A stretch of DNA of 64,000 bases from Otis tarda (lineage: Eukaryota; Chordata; Aves; Otidiformes; Otididae), in assembly GCA_026413225.1 (NCBI GenBank), contig CM048552.1, forward strand, positions 147,821,053 to 147,885,052, in the 5' to 3' direction. Positions 33,324-45,063 of this stretch are shown one piece after another. The notes under the pieces are model-generated. The model saw only the letters and a list, made by a program, of their open reading frames with translations, searched no databases and was not told where the DNA came from. Every line of letters begins with the position of its first letter. Position 1 is the first letter of the stretch. The translations under genes and the position numbers were made by a program.

Positions 33324-36300
33324 GAAACCAGAGCAGAAGAATATCTTTGCATTAGGAACCTGAAGTCTACTGACTGTATGAAGGGGGCTGGTATGTGCTT
33401 TTACACAAGAATATAGGACTGTAAATTGCTAAAGGTGTTCACTGTTGAAAATGAGACACTGTTCAGAAAAGAATGTCGTGACATCACATGCCTGTCTTAC
33501 AAAAGGCAAGGTTCAGCCAATATGACTAAGCTTGTCTGACAAACAAACAACATAATAAATTGCAGAAGATACAGGTGATGTGGTGAATGAGAGAAAAGCA
33601 AAGGTAGACCTTCATGAAGAAAACAGAGGCAGAAATGATGGGAGTATTTAGTGCAAAGGAGTTGGGTTTAAGGAGGAGGAGAGATCGGCAATTAGAAAAA
33701 TCTGTTTCAACATTACTCAATTCATTGTTACAAGGTTGAACTTGCAAACAGAGCTTGGATCTCCAAACCAGAAAAGGTGCTAGGAGCCAAGAAAAGGTTG
33801 ATGGAGTGCTTGTTAATTTCCTGCTGTCCGCATTGCAGTGGTTTGCATTTGGGTGAGGAGTCCAGCCTGCAGACAGTGAAGCTGTGGGCGAGGTGGAGGA
33901 TGTTCTTGTCTTTCAGAGCTCGAAGAGAACCAGGTGGGAAGGAAAGGACAGTGAAGAAAAATAATTTTTCCTCTGGATGTCTGAAAAGTTTAAAGACACG
34001 AATTGGCTAGAAATATAAAGTTCCTCAAAAGCTTTTACTATCATGGGTATACTAAGGTTTAAATGCCTAAAATACCCCTGAAAATGTGGAAAGAAGAAAA
34101 AAAAAAAGAAGAAAACCCCTACAAACTCGTTTTTAATTTCATTTGTTCTGTATGTGTTTTTAATTAGTGATTATAAAATACATGTAGTTTTACAAATTTC
34201 TGCTCTTCAGATTATCAACATTTGAATTTAAGTGTGTAGATGGTTTGCATCCTCTTGTTGTTCTTCCCATGTCCATTCTCTTTATTCCATGAAAAGAAGT
34301 CCCACAGATTGTCTTCCAAATTGCTAAAGCAGGATGCCTTTGGTCTGGAACAGTTGCATGATTTCCCTTATATTCTTCCCAATAGGGAGATATATTATTT
34401 TAAAAAATGCATATTGCAAGTTTCAAAATTATCTCCAGGGACTCTGTGACGGTACTGAAGTTAAATTAATCAGTCAGTTTCCAGTTTCTCATTTGTTAAT
34501 CAGATCTGAAAAAAAAGTATTGTAATAAACCATGCAGCAGCAGCTAGCTATCCTAGCAGTCTCTGCTGTTTGTTGTTGCATAGAATGAAGATGCAAATAA
34601 TAATGAGGCTGACTCCAGAAGAATAGATATTCACCTTAGCTGAGAGGATAGAATCACATCTTCAGTGATTTAAATATATGCCCTGTAATGTCATCAGGAC
34701 ACTTGAGGAGGAAGATTGCTTCTTTTGGGACCACAGCCGTTTTTGTTGCAATTGTGTTTCTAAATTGTGACCCACTGTAAGAGGCATCCTACAGATATTC
34801 CCAGCCTCTATCTTAACCCTCACAAGAAAAGGATGCGTAGGACACAGGTGTTCTCAAAGGGAACTGTGTTTCTATGCTGACATATGGGGAAAATTACCCC
34901 TCCACACACCTTGTTTACTCACAGGCTCTTTGTGTAGCCTCTGGCCATTTTTATTCCCAGCATTTGCATCCTGAGTACCTCCTTCTTTGAAATTTGGAAC
35001 TGCAATTCAGGAACTTGCAATGAGGACCTTGAAAGAGACCAAAACTGACTTTTTCTCCTTCCTGCACCTTCCACAGCTAGTGCATCACCTGTGCGAAGTA
35101 ATTTAACTTCTTTAAAAATTCATTAAAAGTGAAAGATTACCAGCTAAATAAACTTCCTTTCCCCTTTATCTAGCACAATAGAATATGACTTTGCACAGCT
35201 CTTAGAGTATATTAAAAAGTCTCATTTAGAACTTGCACTAGAAATAGCCACAGTCCTGGGAAGGAAGAAGGGAATCGAAATTTGGAGTAGACAGAAAGAG
35301 CAGCTCCACAACCTGCTTCTACAGCACTTCATCTGTTGGGATTCACTCCATGAGACAATGGGGCAATGGAAGGGCTGGAGCCATCCCAATGAAAGGGACT
35401 GCATGCCATGGGTGTGGCAGCCTTCCATGCTCAGCAATGTGACACACACCTAGGCTCGGTCATTTACAAAGAGGCAGGATGCGACGATATCCAATACTCT
35501 TTTGAAAGAGCTCAGGCAGATCGACAGCTTTTACCAGATGCGTTTTCGTCTAGTACAACCACCAAAGAGCAGAATTGATAACTTTCCTATCCAGTACAAC
35601 ACTATATGCAAGCCTGAATCACAAAGGCAGGCTCAAAAACTAGTTCTTTCACATACTGGCAAATAAGCAAAGTACAGAGTCAATTGCAACTACAGGATGT
35701 AAGGATATTTTTGTATCATTCTGGAACATTTCGTTGACAAATATAAAGGGAGACATATATGGCTCTTATAACCATGTGTTAATGATGAAGTACAACATCA
35801 AGAATTTTAATTTTACTGGAATTACAGTTGTCAAAATAATTGCATTATTTAATTTAAAATTCGTCATTGGAGAATGGCCCAGACTATATCTCTGTTGCTC
35901 AAAATGTTTTATTGTGTAATCACTGTGCTTTTTTGATGAGTAATTTCTTTAATGTTATGCTATATATATATATTGCAAAACTGTGAGTGATCTTTGTTTT
36001 TATACTGTACTGTGTTTTGCATATAAAATACATTATGCATATTCTCTCTCTCTCTCTCTCTCTGTCTCCAACTCCTAGCTCCAGAAAGCAGAGAATGGAG
36101 ACTCAATATTCCCCAGTGTCTGTGATTTTTTTTTAGTTTGGTCAAGGCTCTGAAATTCTTTGTTTCTCAAACTATCTACCTGTAAAATAACTGTAACAAT
36201 CTCAGCCATGCAGCTAGTTTAGATTCCCGAACCGAAGGCTGAAATAGTGCATTAGGTATGGCAGCCCCAGCCTCCTTCCTTTGCTTCTGCTCTTTTCCCG

Positions 36301-37066
36301 TTACACTGGCAGCTTGGAGAATAAGCAGGAATTATTTCCTGCAGGGGAATAATCCTTCCCGGACTACTTAAATTAACTTTATGCAGAAAATGACCATGCT
36401 ACATCATAGCCAGGCCTATAATGTCTTGACAGAAAAGGATGATGAAGTATTCCCTTTTCTCTGATGGTGTCTTTCTCTTTCTCTGGATACTGATCTGCTG
36501 CGTCTGCCTCCCTGCTTTATCTGCACCCATTGGTAGGTTCGCTTTCACTGACCTTCCTCAGAAAATACACTGACTTATTCTCTTCAAAACACAAAATTTA
36601 TTGGTTTGTGTGTCCAAGGATGAACCAGATAACATTGGCAATGGTTTTGCATTTCAGCCAGCTTAAAGGTGATGAAAAAAGATATGGCAGAGACCAGACA
36701 TCAGGTAATGAGGTTTTGCTGTCCCTCTAAGGAGGAACAGAACTACGATCAGCACTGGTTCAATATCAGAAGATATTTGAGGATGAAGCTATGGAGCTGC
36801 CATAGAACAATTCAGAAGACAATCCATGATTTAGAGGTTTTGTTTTTTTTTTTTTTCTGCTGTGGTTGCTTCATCTGACTAAAATATATCTGATTAAAAT
36901 AGCAGACCATTAGTGCTCTATTCGAGTCTGTGCTGTTGAACGGGTGGAGCAGAGTATATCTCACAATGGGAGGGATAGGGAATGGCAGAGAGACAGACAC
37001 AGGCACAAAGAAGAAAAAAATCTTGTCTGGGAAATCACACATAACCTGAAATTATTTGTAAGTAAT
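33324..37066. other. AT-rich noncoding stretch, no gene seen
   Basis: No open frame above 77 codons and no recognised motif. Local features are (TA)n at 35961-35973, (CT)n at 36043-36063 and T14 at 36843-36856. Confidence 0.6.
36043..36063. repeat. (CT)n microsatellite
   Basis: About ten CT units between CATATT and GTCTCCAACTCC. The overlapping minus-strand open frame with RERERE is a product of the repeat. Confidence 0.9.
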
Positions 37067-37155
37067 GGGCCTGATGGTGCTGTGATGCAAACTGTGATGC
37101 CACGTGGATTTCAGTAGAGTTGCGCTGACTTACAATCTCTGAGGATTTAATCCCC
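37067..37155. repeat. Relic of palindromic MITE-like repeat
   Basis: The blocks GGGCCTGATGGTGCTGTGAT, GTGGATTTCAGTAGAGTTGC, GCTGACTTACAATCTCTGAG and GATTTAATCCCC follow the order of an old sauropsid palindromic repeat whose intact copies read 'gggcctgattctgctctgagttacac' to 'tgaggatctggcccc'. Both ends are recognisable here, so this may be a nearly full-length relic of about 89 bases. Confidence 0.45.
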
Positions 37156-39529
37156 AGACTATCAAACTATTCATGCTGGAATGGCAGTATTAAACTAACC
37201 TCGGAGAGCTACAAAACCTGCATTAACAAAACAGTCCACAGAAACCAGGAAGGCAAAATAGCATGGCAATTCTCAGCAGCACACTGTGATGTGCACAGCC
37301 TAACTGTGATGGAAATGGTTAATTGATAAATAAAGCTATTAAATATTGTCTGTGCATTTAAACAGTGCGTTGAAGAGTTTCTCATTGTGCAGGGAAAATG
37401 GGAACACTTCCAACCACCCTGATTCACCCTTGGACATTTCATGACTATTTCTTATCGCTCAGTTGAGCATAAATTCATAGATTTTATGGTTAAGGGAGCT
37501 TGAGATAGGCTGCTATATTTTCAGCACTTAGTTCTGCCACTTCTTATTGGACCATCTGCTGTCACCTTAAAGAGACAAGTGTATATTATCAAGGTAAACA
37601 TACAAATCACTACTGCATTTGATATAAAAAAAAAAGACAAACCTTTAAATGTATTGATCCGAATGTGTCAATAATGTTACAGAGATAAGTCCTTGAAAAA
37701 GAAAATAACACAGATACTGTCTGTGCAGATTCAAACAGGATGCTTTTACCACAAAAATGGTTCCTGTATATAGAGCTTTACAATTGATTTCTTTCAATGG
37801 AAACATAAAATTTATTCTAGTTATGGTAAGACAAATTTAAAAGGAAGGAAAAGAAGGAAAATGTTACATTTATCACAATTATTTTTAAAAATTAGTGGTA
37901 TTAGCTAACATTATGATTAAAAGTTAATCATAATGGGACTGAGTGCATCTGAAAACAAATGAAGACACTATAACATTCATATCTGTGCACACCAAAGAGA
38001 TTTATATACACAAATATATGAGCACATACCTAGGCAGGCTTAATATATGCCGTAGCTTCAAATTCTAGAAAAAGAGATGTATATAGCACATATTTTTAGG
38101 GGAAGGATCATTGAACTTTGAAGCAAAATTAAATCTTGTCGTGGTTTATATACAGATGTGATACAAAAGACTATAATAATACTATGAAACTAGACAATAA
38201 TTATTGTACATAAGACCTATGGCATGAACAAATCTGCTGATACACTTCCTTCTGTAGTTTCCATTCCGCCTTGACCCGATATATATATCTTTTATTATTG
38301 TTGGTTTTTTTCTTACCTTACTGGAAAATACTCTTAACTTTAGGATGGATATGCTGAGTCTACCTCCTTCAGAGATGCTCAGTGTAATGGACAGCTAATT
38401 TAAGATATGTGATTGGCAGATGACACAACTAGTAGAAAAATAAATGCAATGAATGTATATTTGAACACAGCATACTGTACTATAGCAAATATATTTGAAA
38501 TTTATTCTTTTTATTGTCAAGACAAGTACCATTGTGATTTCAAAAATCAGTACTGATTAAAATGGAAATACTTATGAACAAAATACAGTAAAGTTTCTCA
38601 AATTAATCTCTCCACCTCCCGAACATTTAAAAAGTAATTCACCTCAGAGTTTGAGCATCTTGTTTCTTTTGAGGCAGAATAATCATACATATTTTCATTC
38701 ATATCTGATACTACAAAAGTTACAGAATTATTCTATTGTTAGCATGTGCCATATTATTGGTATTAACACACTCTAAATATGTGGAAATCTCATTCCAGTG
38801 GGGTTTTCTGTTTAATTTGTTCCCCTGTGATAATTACAGTTTTTGTCTGAGATGAGAGTCTTTTTTGTTAAGCTCCAGTGACTCTGTGCAGTCCAACTGT
38901 TATGCTGAGAAGTAAATGAAAAAGCCTGTGCTCAAAAGCAACGGAAATAGGCCTCAGTACATTCATTTTCAGGTCTCAGCTCCTTGCAGAATAAAAAGAC
39001 ACAGTGCAATTTTCAAAGATGGTGTCCTATTGATATGTCAGAAATTATGGGAATTTTCCAGGGAAGGATGGGAGTCCCTCCAAAGAGTTCATTTTATTTT
39101 ACTGGTGCATTTGGCTGTCTTACTTATTAACCCACTCTATTATGAACAGTTTAAGCAACATTACATATGTATATACGTGCACATGCATGCACACTTAGGT
39201 ATAAGTAGATATCTATGTATATGTGTATGTATTATTCTTTACCTTAATCTCATGTTACCAAGGTAACCTAAAGTAGGGTAATTGATTTTAAGGTTAACAA
39301 CATTACCCAATAACTTATATGCTAATTTTCTCAAGTGCGATCCATGTTAGTGAGTGAAGAAAATGGTGCAGAGCACCATCGGTCCTTAGATTACATCTGT
39401 CATCTCATCCTGCCTCTACCACACAAATAAACACAGAATACACAAAAGATACACTTTCCCATTTTCTTCTTTCGTACAAGTACACGGATACACACACACA
39501 CAGAGTGACGGAATAGAGAAACTTCTTTA
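37156..39529. other. AT-rich noncoding stretch, no gene seen
   Basis: An open frame of 116 codons (38916-39266) has no recognisable domain and ends in low-complexity sequence (TATGTATATACGTGCACATG). A (CA)n run lies at about 39489-39502, next to the start of the old CR1 relic. Confidence 0.55.
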
Positions 39530-40350
39530 CTGACCTTGCAAATGACATGAAGCTAGGAAGAACCACAAGCACATTGCAAGAAAGGCTTAGAATTCTAAAT
39601 GACCTGACAGATTTGCAAAATGGTCCAGAAGAGAAAAGAGGGAGGGATGACGAAATTCAAGAAAGACAAGTGCAAGGTGTTACTTAAGAGATAAATGATC
39701 AATAAGTGCAGAATGGGAGTGTAGCTGGTCAGGCAACATTTTTTAAAGAAATTGGTAGCTATAAGAGTCGTGTTTGCTGCAGACTTGATGCATTAGGAGC
39801 ATCAAGTTTTGAAGAAAATATAAAACTTATTCTGTGGTGGATATGCATAAGAGAATATAAATAATATTTAAAACAAAACAATCATTTTGGTTTACTCAAT
39901 ATTGTGGAGGCCTTAATGAAAGTATATGAATACCACACTTAAGAAGTAATGTGGATCATTTTGACAAGAATGATCAAAGGCCTAGGAAGACATTTAGTTC
40001 ATCTAAAGAAGATAAAGAAGGCTAGCATGGTACAATTTCCTAAGAAGAGAATAACCTGTTCCTCATATTACTGGTTAATCTGAAAAGAATACTTGGACTC
40101 AAAATCCAGCAAGAAAGATTCTGGTGAAACATCAGATTTTATTTTTTTTTTTTTTTTGATAGGCAAGAACAGCGCAGCAATATTGCAGCTTCATTTGGGG
40201 CATGGGGAGACAGCTTGGTGGACATAGGGACACTGTGGTGGATGCAGTTTAATCTTTAATAATGAATTAAACAAATGGATAAGCTTATCTTGACTTACAG
40301 AAAGGGATGGTCAACAAGATGATTTGAACACCCTCCAGCCAAAATTTTCT
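39530..40350 (+). mobile_element. Ancient CR1 LINE relic (end of ORF2 to 3' end)
   Basis: Reading from 39538, codons give ANDMKLGRTTSTLQERLRI and then LNDLTDLQNGPEE, which fits the reverse-transcriptase ADD box and following helix of CR1 (one catalytic Asp replaced by Asn). After frame changes, FKKDKCKVL is readable at about 39655. Near the other end, ACAAATGGATAAGCTTATCT and then AGGGATGGTCAACAAGATGA and ACACCCTCCAGCC resemble the 3' region of old CR1 families (a 'gggatgg...gatgatctcttgaggtcccttccagcc' order). The middle part is too decayed to read reliably and holds T16 at 40142-40157. It is far more diverged than the copies at 27 and 32 kb. Confidence 0.7.
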
Positions 40351-40414
40351 GCCATTTACGTGGCATACAGTCTCTGCACCAGTGTCCCGTTCCTCTACTT
40401 GCACATTAAAATGG

Positions 40415-40668
40415 CCCACTCTTTCATTCTTTTTTTTTTTTGTACAAACTCTTTTTTACCCCCTTCCCATGATATTGCTTCTATCTTACTCTCTTGCTTT
40501 TCTTCTCTGTACATCCATTTCCCCCACACTCAGTCCTCCAGTCCTCTAGCCTCTCTTCTCTCACAGTGCATCTCTTTGCCTTCTCTCTTGGTGCCTTTCT
40601 GTCTCCTCTCCCTTTAACTTTCTCCCTTCTTACCCCCTCCTGTCTTTCAAGAAGGAAGGAAGGAAAAG
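40415..40668. repeat. Long polypyrimidine tract ending in polypurine block
   Basis: About 235 bases on the plus strand are dominated by C and T, including CTCTTCTCTCACAGTG, TTCTGTCTCCTCTCCCTT and TTCTTACCCCCTCCTGTCTT. A strand switch into AAGAAGGAAGGAAGGAAAAG follows at about 40650. Overlapping open frames of 72-97 codons on both strands are products of this composition. Confidence 0.75.
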
Positions 40669-42425
40669 TCTGGAGCTGGATACCCCCATGGACAGTCATT
40701 CCGCTTCTGGGATTTCAGAGATGGAAGGCGAGCGGTCAGACCTACTATCTCTTCCCAGCTCTCAAGTTGCAAAGTGAGTGAGGGGAAGCAGCAGCAGGGT
40801 TTGCTGCTAAGGGAAACTCAAAGAGGAGAGATGCCCAGCAAGCCTCAAATGTTGCTGCTGACAGTCTCTCTCTGTCTAAGCACGGGGATGGCAGCTTGAC
40901 TATGGATTATTTACTTACTGTAGCACCCAGTCTATGCTTATTTTCACTCCTCCTGGAGTTTCATCCCCTTTAGTACCACAAGGCAAAGAACTTGATTTCA
41001 ACCTTCAGCTCGTCAGGTGTACTGTGAGGAAACATCATTTGCTTTTCAGAGCATTTGTGGGAGAAACCTTTTTTAGTGGGGAGAGGGGAAGACTTTTCTT
41101 GCACTCTCCTGTTCATCAATTTGTCCTTGTCTTGGTTTAATCTAGAGCGTGTTGTTGCACAGCTCCTGCCATGATCACTTCCCCTGAGACAAAGCACGGG
41201 CCCTGCTGCTCAGCATACAGCAGAGCCCTATGTTAGCATATTTGTTTCTTCTTTTCCTGTTTCATAATTTATACTGGTTGTGCAGTAGTTTATACAGAAA
41301 CTCACAGACGTCGCAAGCGCATGCATACATGCACGCATCCGTTTGGGCATGCACTTGGCTCCAAATTGCCAGTGTTTCCTCAGCAAGCATATGGGATTGG
41401 ATATGGTAGCCCTTCCTCTGATGTCTCCACAGGGACTCCGTGATAATGCCCCCACTGCACTGCTACTCCCCTCTCCCTTCTCACAAGGGCTTTCACTTGC
41501 CAGCTGGTGCCAGGAACCGCTTTAACTGGTCCTGAAAAATTAATGGTCTCTGGGAATGAATTAGCAATACGGCGTTCCTGTTACTGTAGGGTGTCAGCCC
41601 AGCACAGTTACTTGGATGTTGTGCGTTGGGAATCCTGCCACCATTAAAAGCAGACACCGTGCACGTACACAGCCTCTTGGCTGCTCAGAGTATGAGCAGT
41701 AGGATGCCCATTGCCAATTAGCAAGGCCTATTCAGGAGGGTAAAGCTGCCAAACAATGAAGGAGTTTGGTGGGTCACCTACTAGCTGCTACAGTAAATGT
41801 TTCCTTTGTGGGAGCTCCCTTCCCTGTGTCTGCGCTACCCCATTAGTGCCAGGAGTATCCTCCCAAACTCTGCCAAAGAACCAAGGAAAACCCTTCTGAC
41901 TGCTGGCCCCGGCTTCAGGTGTGCTGCACACAGGCCCCAGCAGCCCAAAAAGATGGTGAGGCTGACCCCTCGGACCTGCCAGCTGCCAGCACAGCCTGGC
42001 AGGCAAAATAACAAAGAGAAATCCCAAAGAAAATAAGAGCGATTGAACCAACCCATAGCAATAAAAGAGTCCTGAAGGGTTTCAGGAAACATATTAGTCA
42101 CCCAAAAAAAAAGAAAAATGAAAAAAAAAAAGCCAACAGCAACAAAAACTAGGCATAGCAGATTCACCACATCCCCTTTCCCCTGTTGCAATAATGCTCC
42201 AGGACTGGCCCGTTTTAAACAGACTGTGGTTACCTCGGTTATGCGGTGGGTACCCTTTGTGAAAACCAAATAAACACCACACACACTCCAGCGATGCAGG
42301 AGCTGCTCTCAGACTGCATATTGGCTCCCAGCCACATCTCCCGCATTAAGGGGAGTGTGGAAATGCACAGCCTTGGCAGCAGCTTCCAGTGCCTCAGGCT
42401 CTCACAGTTTATTTTATTTATTTAT
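40669..42425. other. Noncoding stretch of moderate GC, no gene seen
   Basis: GC content is higher than in most of the window, and open frames reach 149 codons (41835-42284, minus). None has a recognisable domain, and the longest overlaps two other frames. Few CpG dinucleotides are present, so this is not a CpG island. Confidence 0.5.
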
Positions 42426-42650
42426 AGGATTTTCTATGGCACTCGTCACCCTCATATCTAAGCATCTTAGAGGTATTAGCAGACTTACCCTCACAACCCC
42501 TCTTTGAGGTAGAAAGTGTTATTATCCCCATTTTATAGATAGAGAACTAAAGTCTCACCAACATGCTCATATTCAGGAGAATTTGGCAGAATTAGGAACT
42601 GGACAGCAAGCCCCTGAGTTCCAGTCCTGAGCTTTAACCACAGAAATCTC
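42426..42650 (-). repeat. MIR-like SINE relic
   Basis: On the plus strand, TCTATGGCACTCGTCACCCT, then TATCTAAGCATCTTAGAGG, CTCACAACCCCTCTTTGAGG, TATTATCCCCATTTTATAGA and GAGAACTAAAG occur in the order of a reverse-complemented MIR-type SINE. The tRNA-like head is recognisable at the right end (GTTCCAGTCCTGAGCTTTAA, then CCACA). The tail matches the sauropsid version with a 'gtgccatagaaaa' end. This is one of the better preserved old repeats in the window. Confidence 0.75.
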
Positions 42651-44490
42651 CTTCCAGGGGCACTAATGAGATTGATGAAATACAGAGAATAGAGCAACAC
42701 GGATATATTTGACTCCTGCTTTTTTTTGGGGTTTTTTCCCTACAGTTCCGGATCTAGCATCTACTAAATACATACATAGAAAATAAGCTAAAGCTATATA
42801 TTTGTACTTTGCCTTATCTCTGAGCTCTAAACAGGGATATTAATATGGCACACCTTTTTCAACAGTGTATTTAATAAAAGCAGTTGAGGTATTTTAGACT
42901 TGCATGTAGCCAAAGTGTAACATGTTTTTGGCATGACACTAATCTTAAATTAGTTGCTCTATGTTTAGTTTTATTTTTCACTTCTGTTTGCAGTTCATTT
43001 TTCTAATTTAAGGACAATCTGGCACTGCTCTGAAGTAAGATTCTTCTTTCATTCCATTTTTTCCCCAAGTCCTCTCAGTTGGTGACTTCAATAATTAAAC
43101 TGTCCGTCATGCAGTTATTTCCGTGTTCATATGGGCCACTGCCATAAAGATTTTTACCTCCTGCTCTGCATCAGAGATGCATTGCCACTGTATAGAAAAG
43201 CAGCAGATACCACTGTATGTCAAGAAACCAGGAGGATCCCATGTCTCTGCAAATGAACCATGTATTTCCAGGGTTCAAAGGACAATGAGAAGGACAGGAT
43301 GACTCATGTGACTTTTGGGTTGCACCCTGATAAATGGCAGGTCAAGGAGGGTTGTGTTTAATAGTATATTCCTCAATGAAATGTCACTTTTTCCTCAATG
43401 TGTCCGCTGTGTGAGCTAATTAAAATCATGTTTTACTGCAATGTCAGCACATGAAGTTGCTGACTTTCTTGTTGTCTTCTACATAGTACAAAATGAATGT
43501 TGTCATTTGATAAATTCAGGACCTTAAAGGTTCTGTCTGATGGGGTCTAATGTATGCTGCTCTATATATGTTTAATTCTTCCAAACTGCCCCTCTTCCTT
43601 TGTTCAAATCACAGCATTCATGACCTGTACATAATATTCTCTCCTGGTATCCTTAAGCCCCACTCTCCTCAAAATTAACAGAATTTTTTAAAAGAGTTCA
43701 AGCAAATATTGGTATTGCTTTCCTTCCAGGCTGTTTTAATTATGTGTTTAAGCAATGTGTCTGAAAGCCACACTCGTATGCATCCAACGAGAACTGGCTG
43801 TACGGGTGGTAAGTCTCCTACAGCTTGTTTTTATACTGATGTCAGGGTATGTTTGCTGTGTTCATACATACATACATACCCGATAATAAGCACTGGTTAA
43901 AAACTAAGAATATAGAAAGCATGGGATTCCTTTCTCTAACGAGTAGCCATGTTAGGATTTGCACTAGAATTCTCATTAGTAAAGCTATTGGAAATTGCTG
44001 TTAATGGTGCTTCTGATCTCAGTAATAGGAACATGAATTAGAAAATAAACTACCTGCTACTGCATGTATCTTTGCTTTCGCTATTTCTATCATTGTATCC
44101 TGTAAAATTCCTTGCTTTTTAAAAAAAAAATCAAACCCCAAAAGTAAAGCCAATATCTCTGTAGGTTTACTGTAAATGACAAAGAAGAAAGTTTGCAGAT
44201 TTGGCCTGAAGTCATATCCCCTTGTGCTATGATCCACACAGACCTTACGAGTTAGTTAGGGTCTTAGTCCATTCTTCAGCGAGAAATGTCCATGGATCAA
44301 CTTACTGATAGGTGCTACAGAAATAAGTGGTGGCAATTCAAGCAACTGCTTAGTCTGAGGTGTACCTTCGCCCTCCTCCCCACACCCTTCCTCATCCAGC
44401 TCCCCTCTCTAGTGCTGAGGGGCAATGTGCTGCTGACTTCTGGCTGAGATGCAAAGCACAGATCTCAAATAAACTCTCTCTCACCTCTTA
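42651..44490. other. AT-rich noncoding stretch, no gene seen
   Basis: No coding signal. A CATA run lies at about 43864-43879. Chance open frames do not exceed 72 codons. Confidence 0.6.
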
Positions 44491-44566
44491 AGGACCTGAT
44501 CCAAAGCCCATTAAAGCTGATGAGAGCCTTCCCATTGACTTCAGAAGGCCTCAGATCCAGTTCCCC
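44491..44566. repeat. Palindromic MITE-like relic
   Basis: AGGACCTGATCCAAAGCCCA opens the segment, CCCATTGACTTCAG lies past its middle, and GGCCTCAGATCCAGTTCCCC closes it. The second half is roughly the reverse complement of the first, with many mismatches. Intact sauropsid copies read 'gggcctgatccaaagcccattgaagtcaatgg' and its complement, which I recall as an old non-autonomous DNA transposon (probably hAT-type). Confidence 0.6.
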
Positions 44567-44955
44567 AGGGAAAAGACTTTAACGCTCACATGCACATCCT
44601 TAAACCAGCCAGGAGAGAACTTCTTGAAATCAATACCTTTCTATCAATATTGGCACCTAAAACACTAAAACACAACAAAGACACTCTACTTGTGAGCCCT
44701 GCTGGCTGCAGGAAAAGAAAGAAGAAAAGGAAATAGAAAATCAGCCCTTGGGAGACACTATTATCTAAAATAAGCAGCTGAGTGTAAGCCGTGGCCACAG
44801 TACCTAGAAAGCTCTACCCTGACCTTACTGTGTTTGTACTCACTCTGCTTTGCTCTACTGTATTCCCAGCTCCGCACTGAATACACTAAATGACTCACAT
44901 TACACACACTGCAACAAAGGCAGTTATACCCCAATCTTCATTAAGGTCTTAATGC
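44567..44955. other. Noncoding spacer between two palindromic relics
   Basis: About 390 bases with no recognisable gene or repeat. Confidence 0.5.
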
Positions 44956-45063
44956 AGCAAGGTACTTAAGCACATGCCTAACTTTAAGTACAAGGGAAGT
45001 CTAATTAACTTCAATGGGACTGCTCGCTTGCTTTAAGCTAGGCATGTGCTTAAGTACCTTGCT
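44956..45063. repeat. Palindromic MITE-like element with perfect 25 bp arms
   Basis: Positions 44956-44980 and 45039-45063 are exact reverse complements over 25 bases (left arm starts AGCAAGGTACTTAAGCACAT). Complementarity continues imperfectly inward (ACTTTAA against GCTTTAAGC), and the centre holds AACTTCAATGGGACTGCTC. The layout fits an old sauropsid palindromic repeat ('gcacttaagcacatgcttaactttaag ... caatgggact ... gtgcttaagtgctttgctgg'). Total length is about 108 bases. Confidence 0.75.

Noticed and set aside
36961..37040. Possible coding exon near GAAGAAAAAAATCTTGTCTGG
   Set aside because: The minus-strand frame depends on poly-T/poly-A runs and has no motif.
38916..39266. 116-codon plus-strand open frame
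   Set aside because: The C-terminus is made of TATG/CATG simple repeats, with no domain and no conserved start context.
41835..42284. 149-codon minus-strand open frame with hydrophobic stretches
   Set aside because: Runs of Phe come from an A-rich plus-strand tract near 42100-42130. It overlaps two other frames and has no recognisable family.
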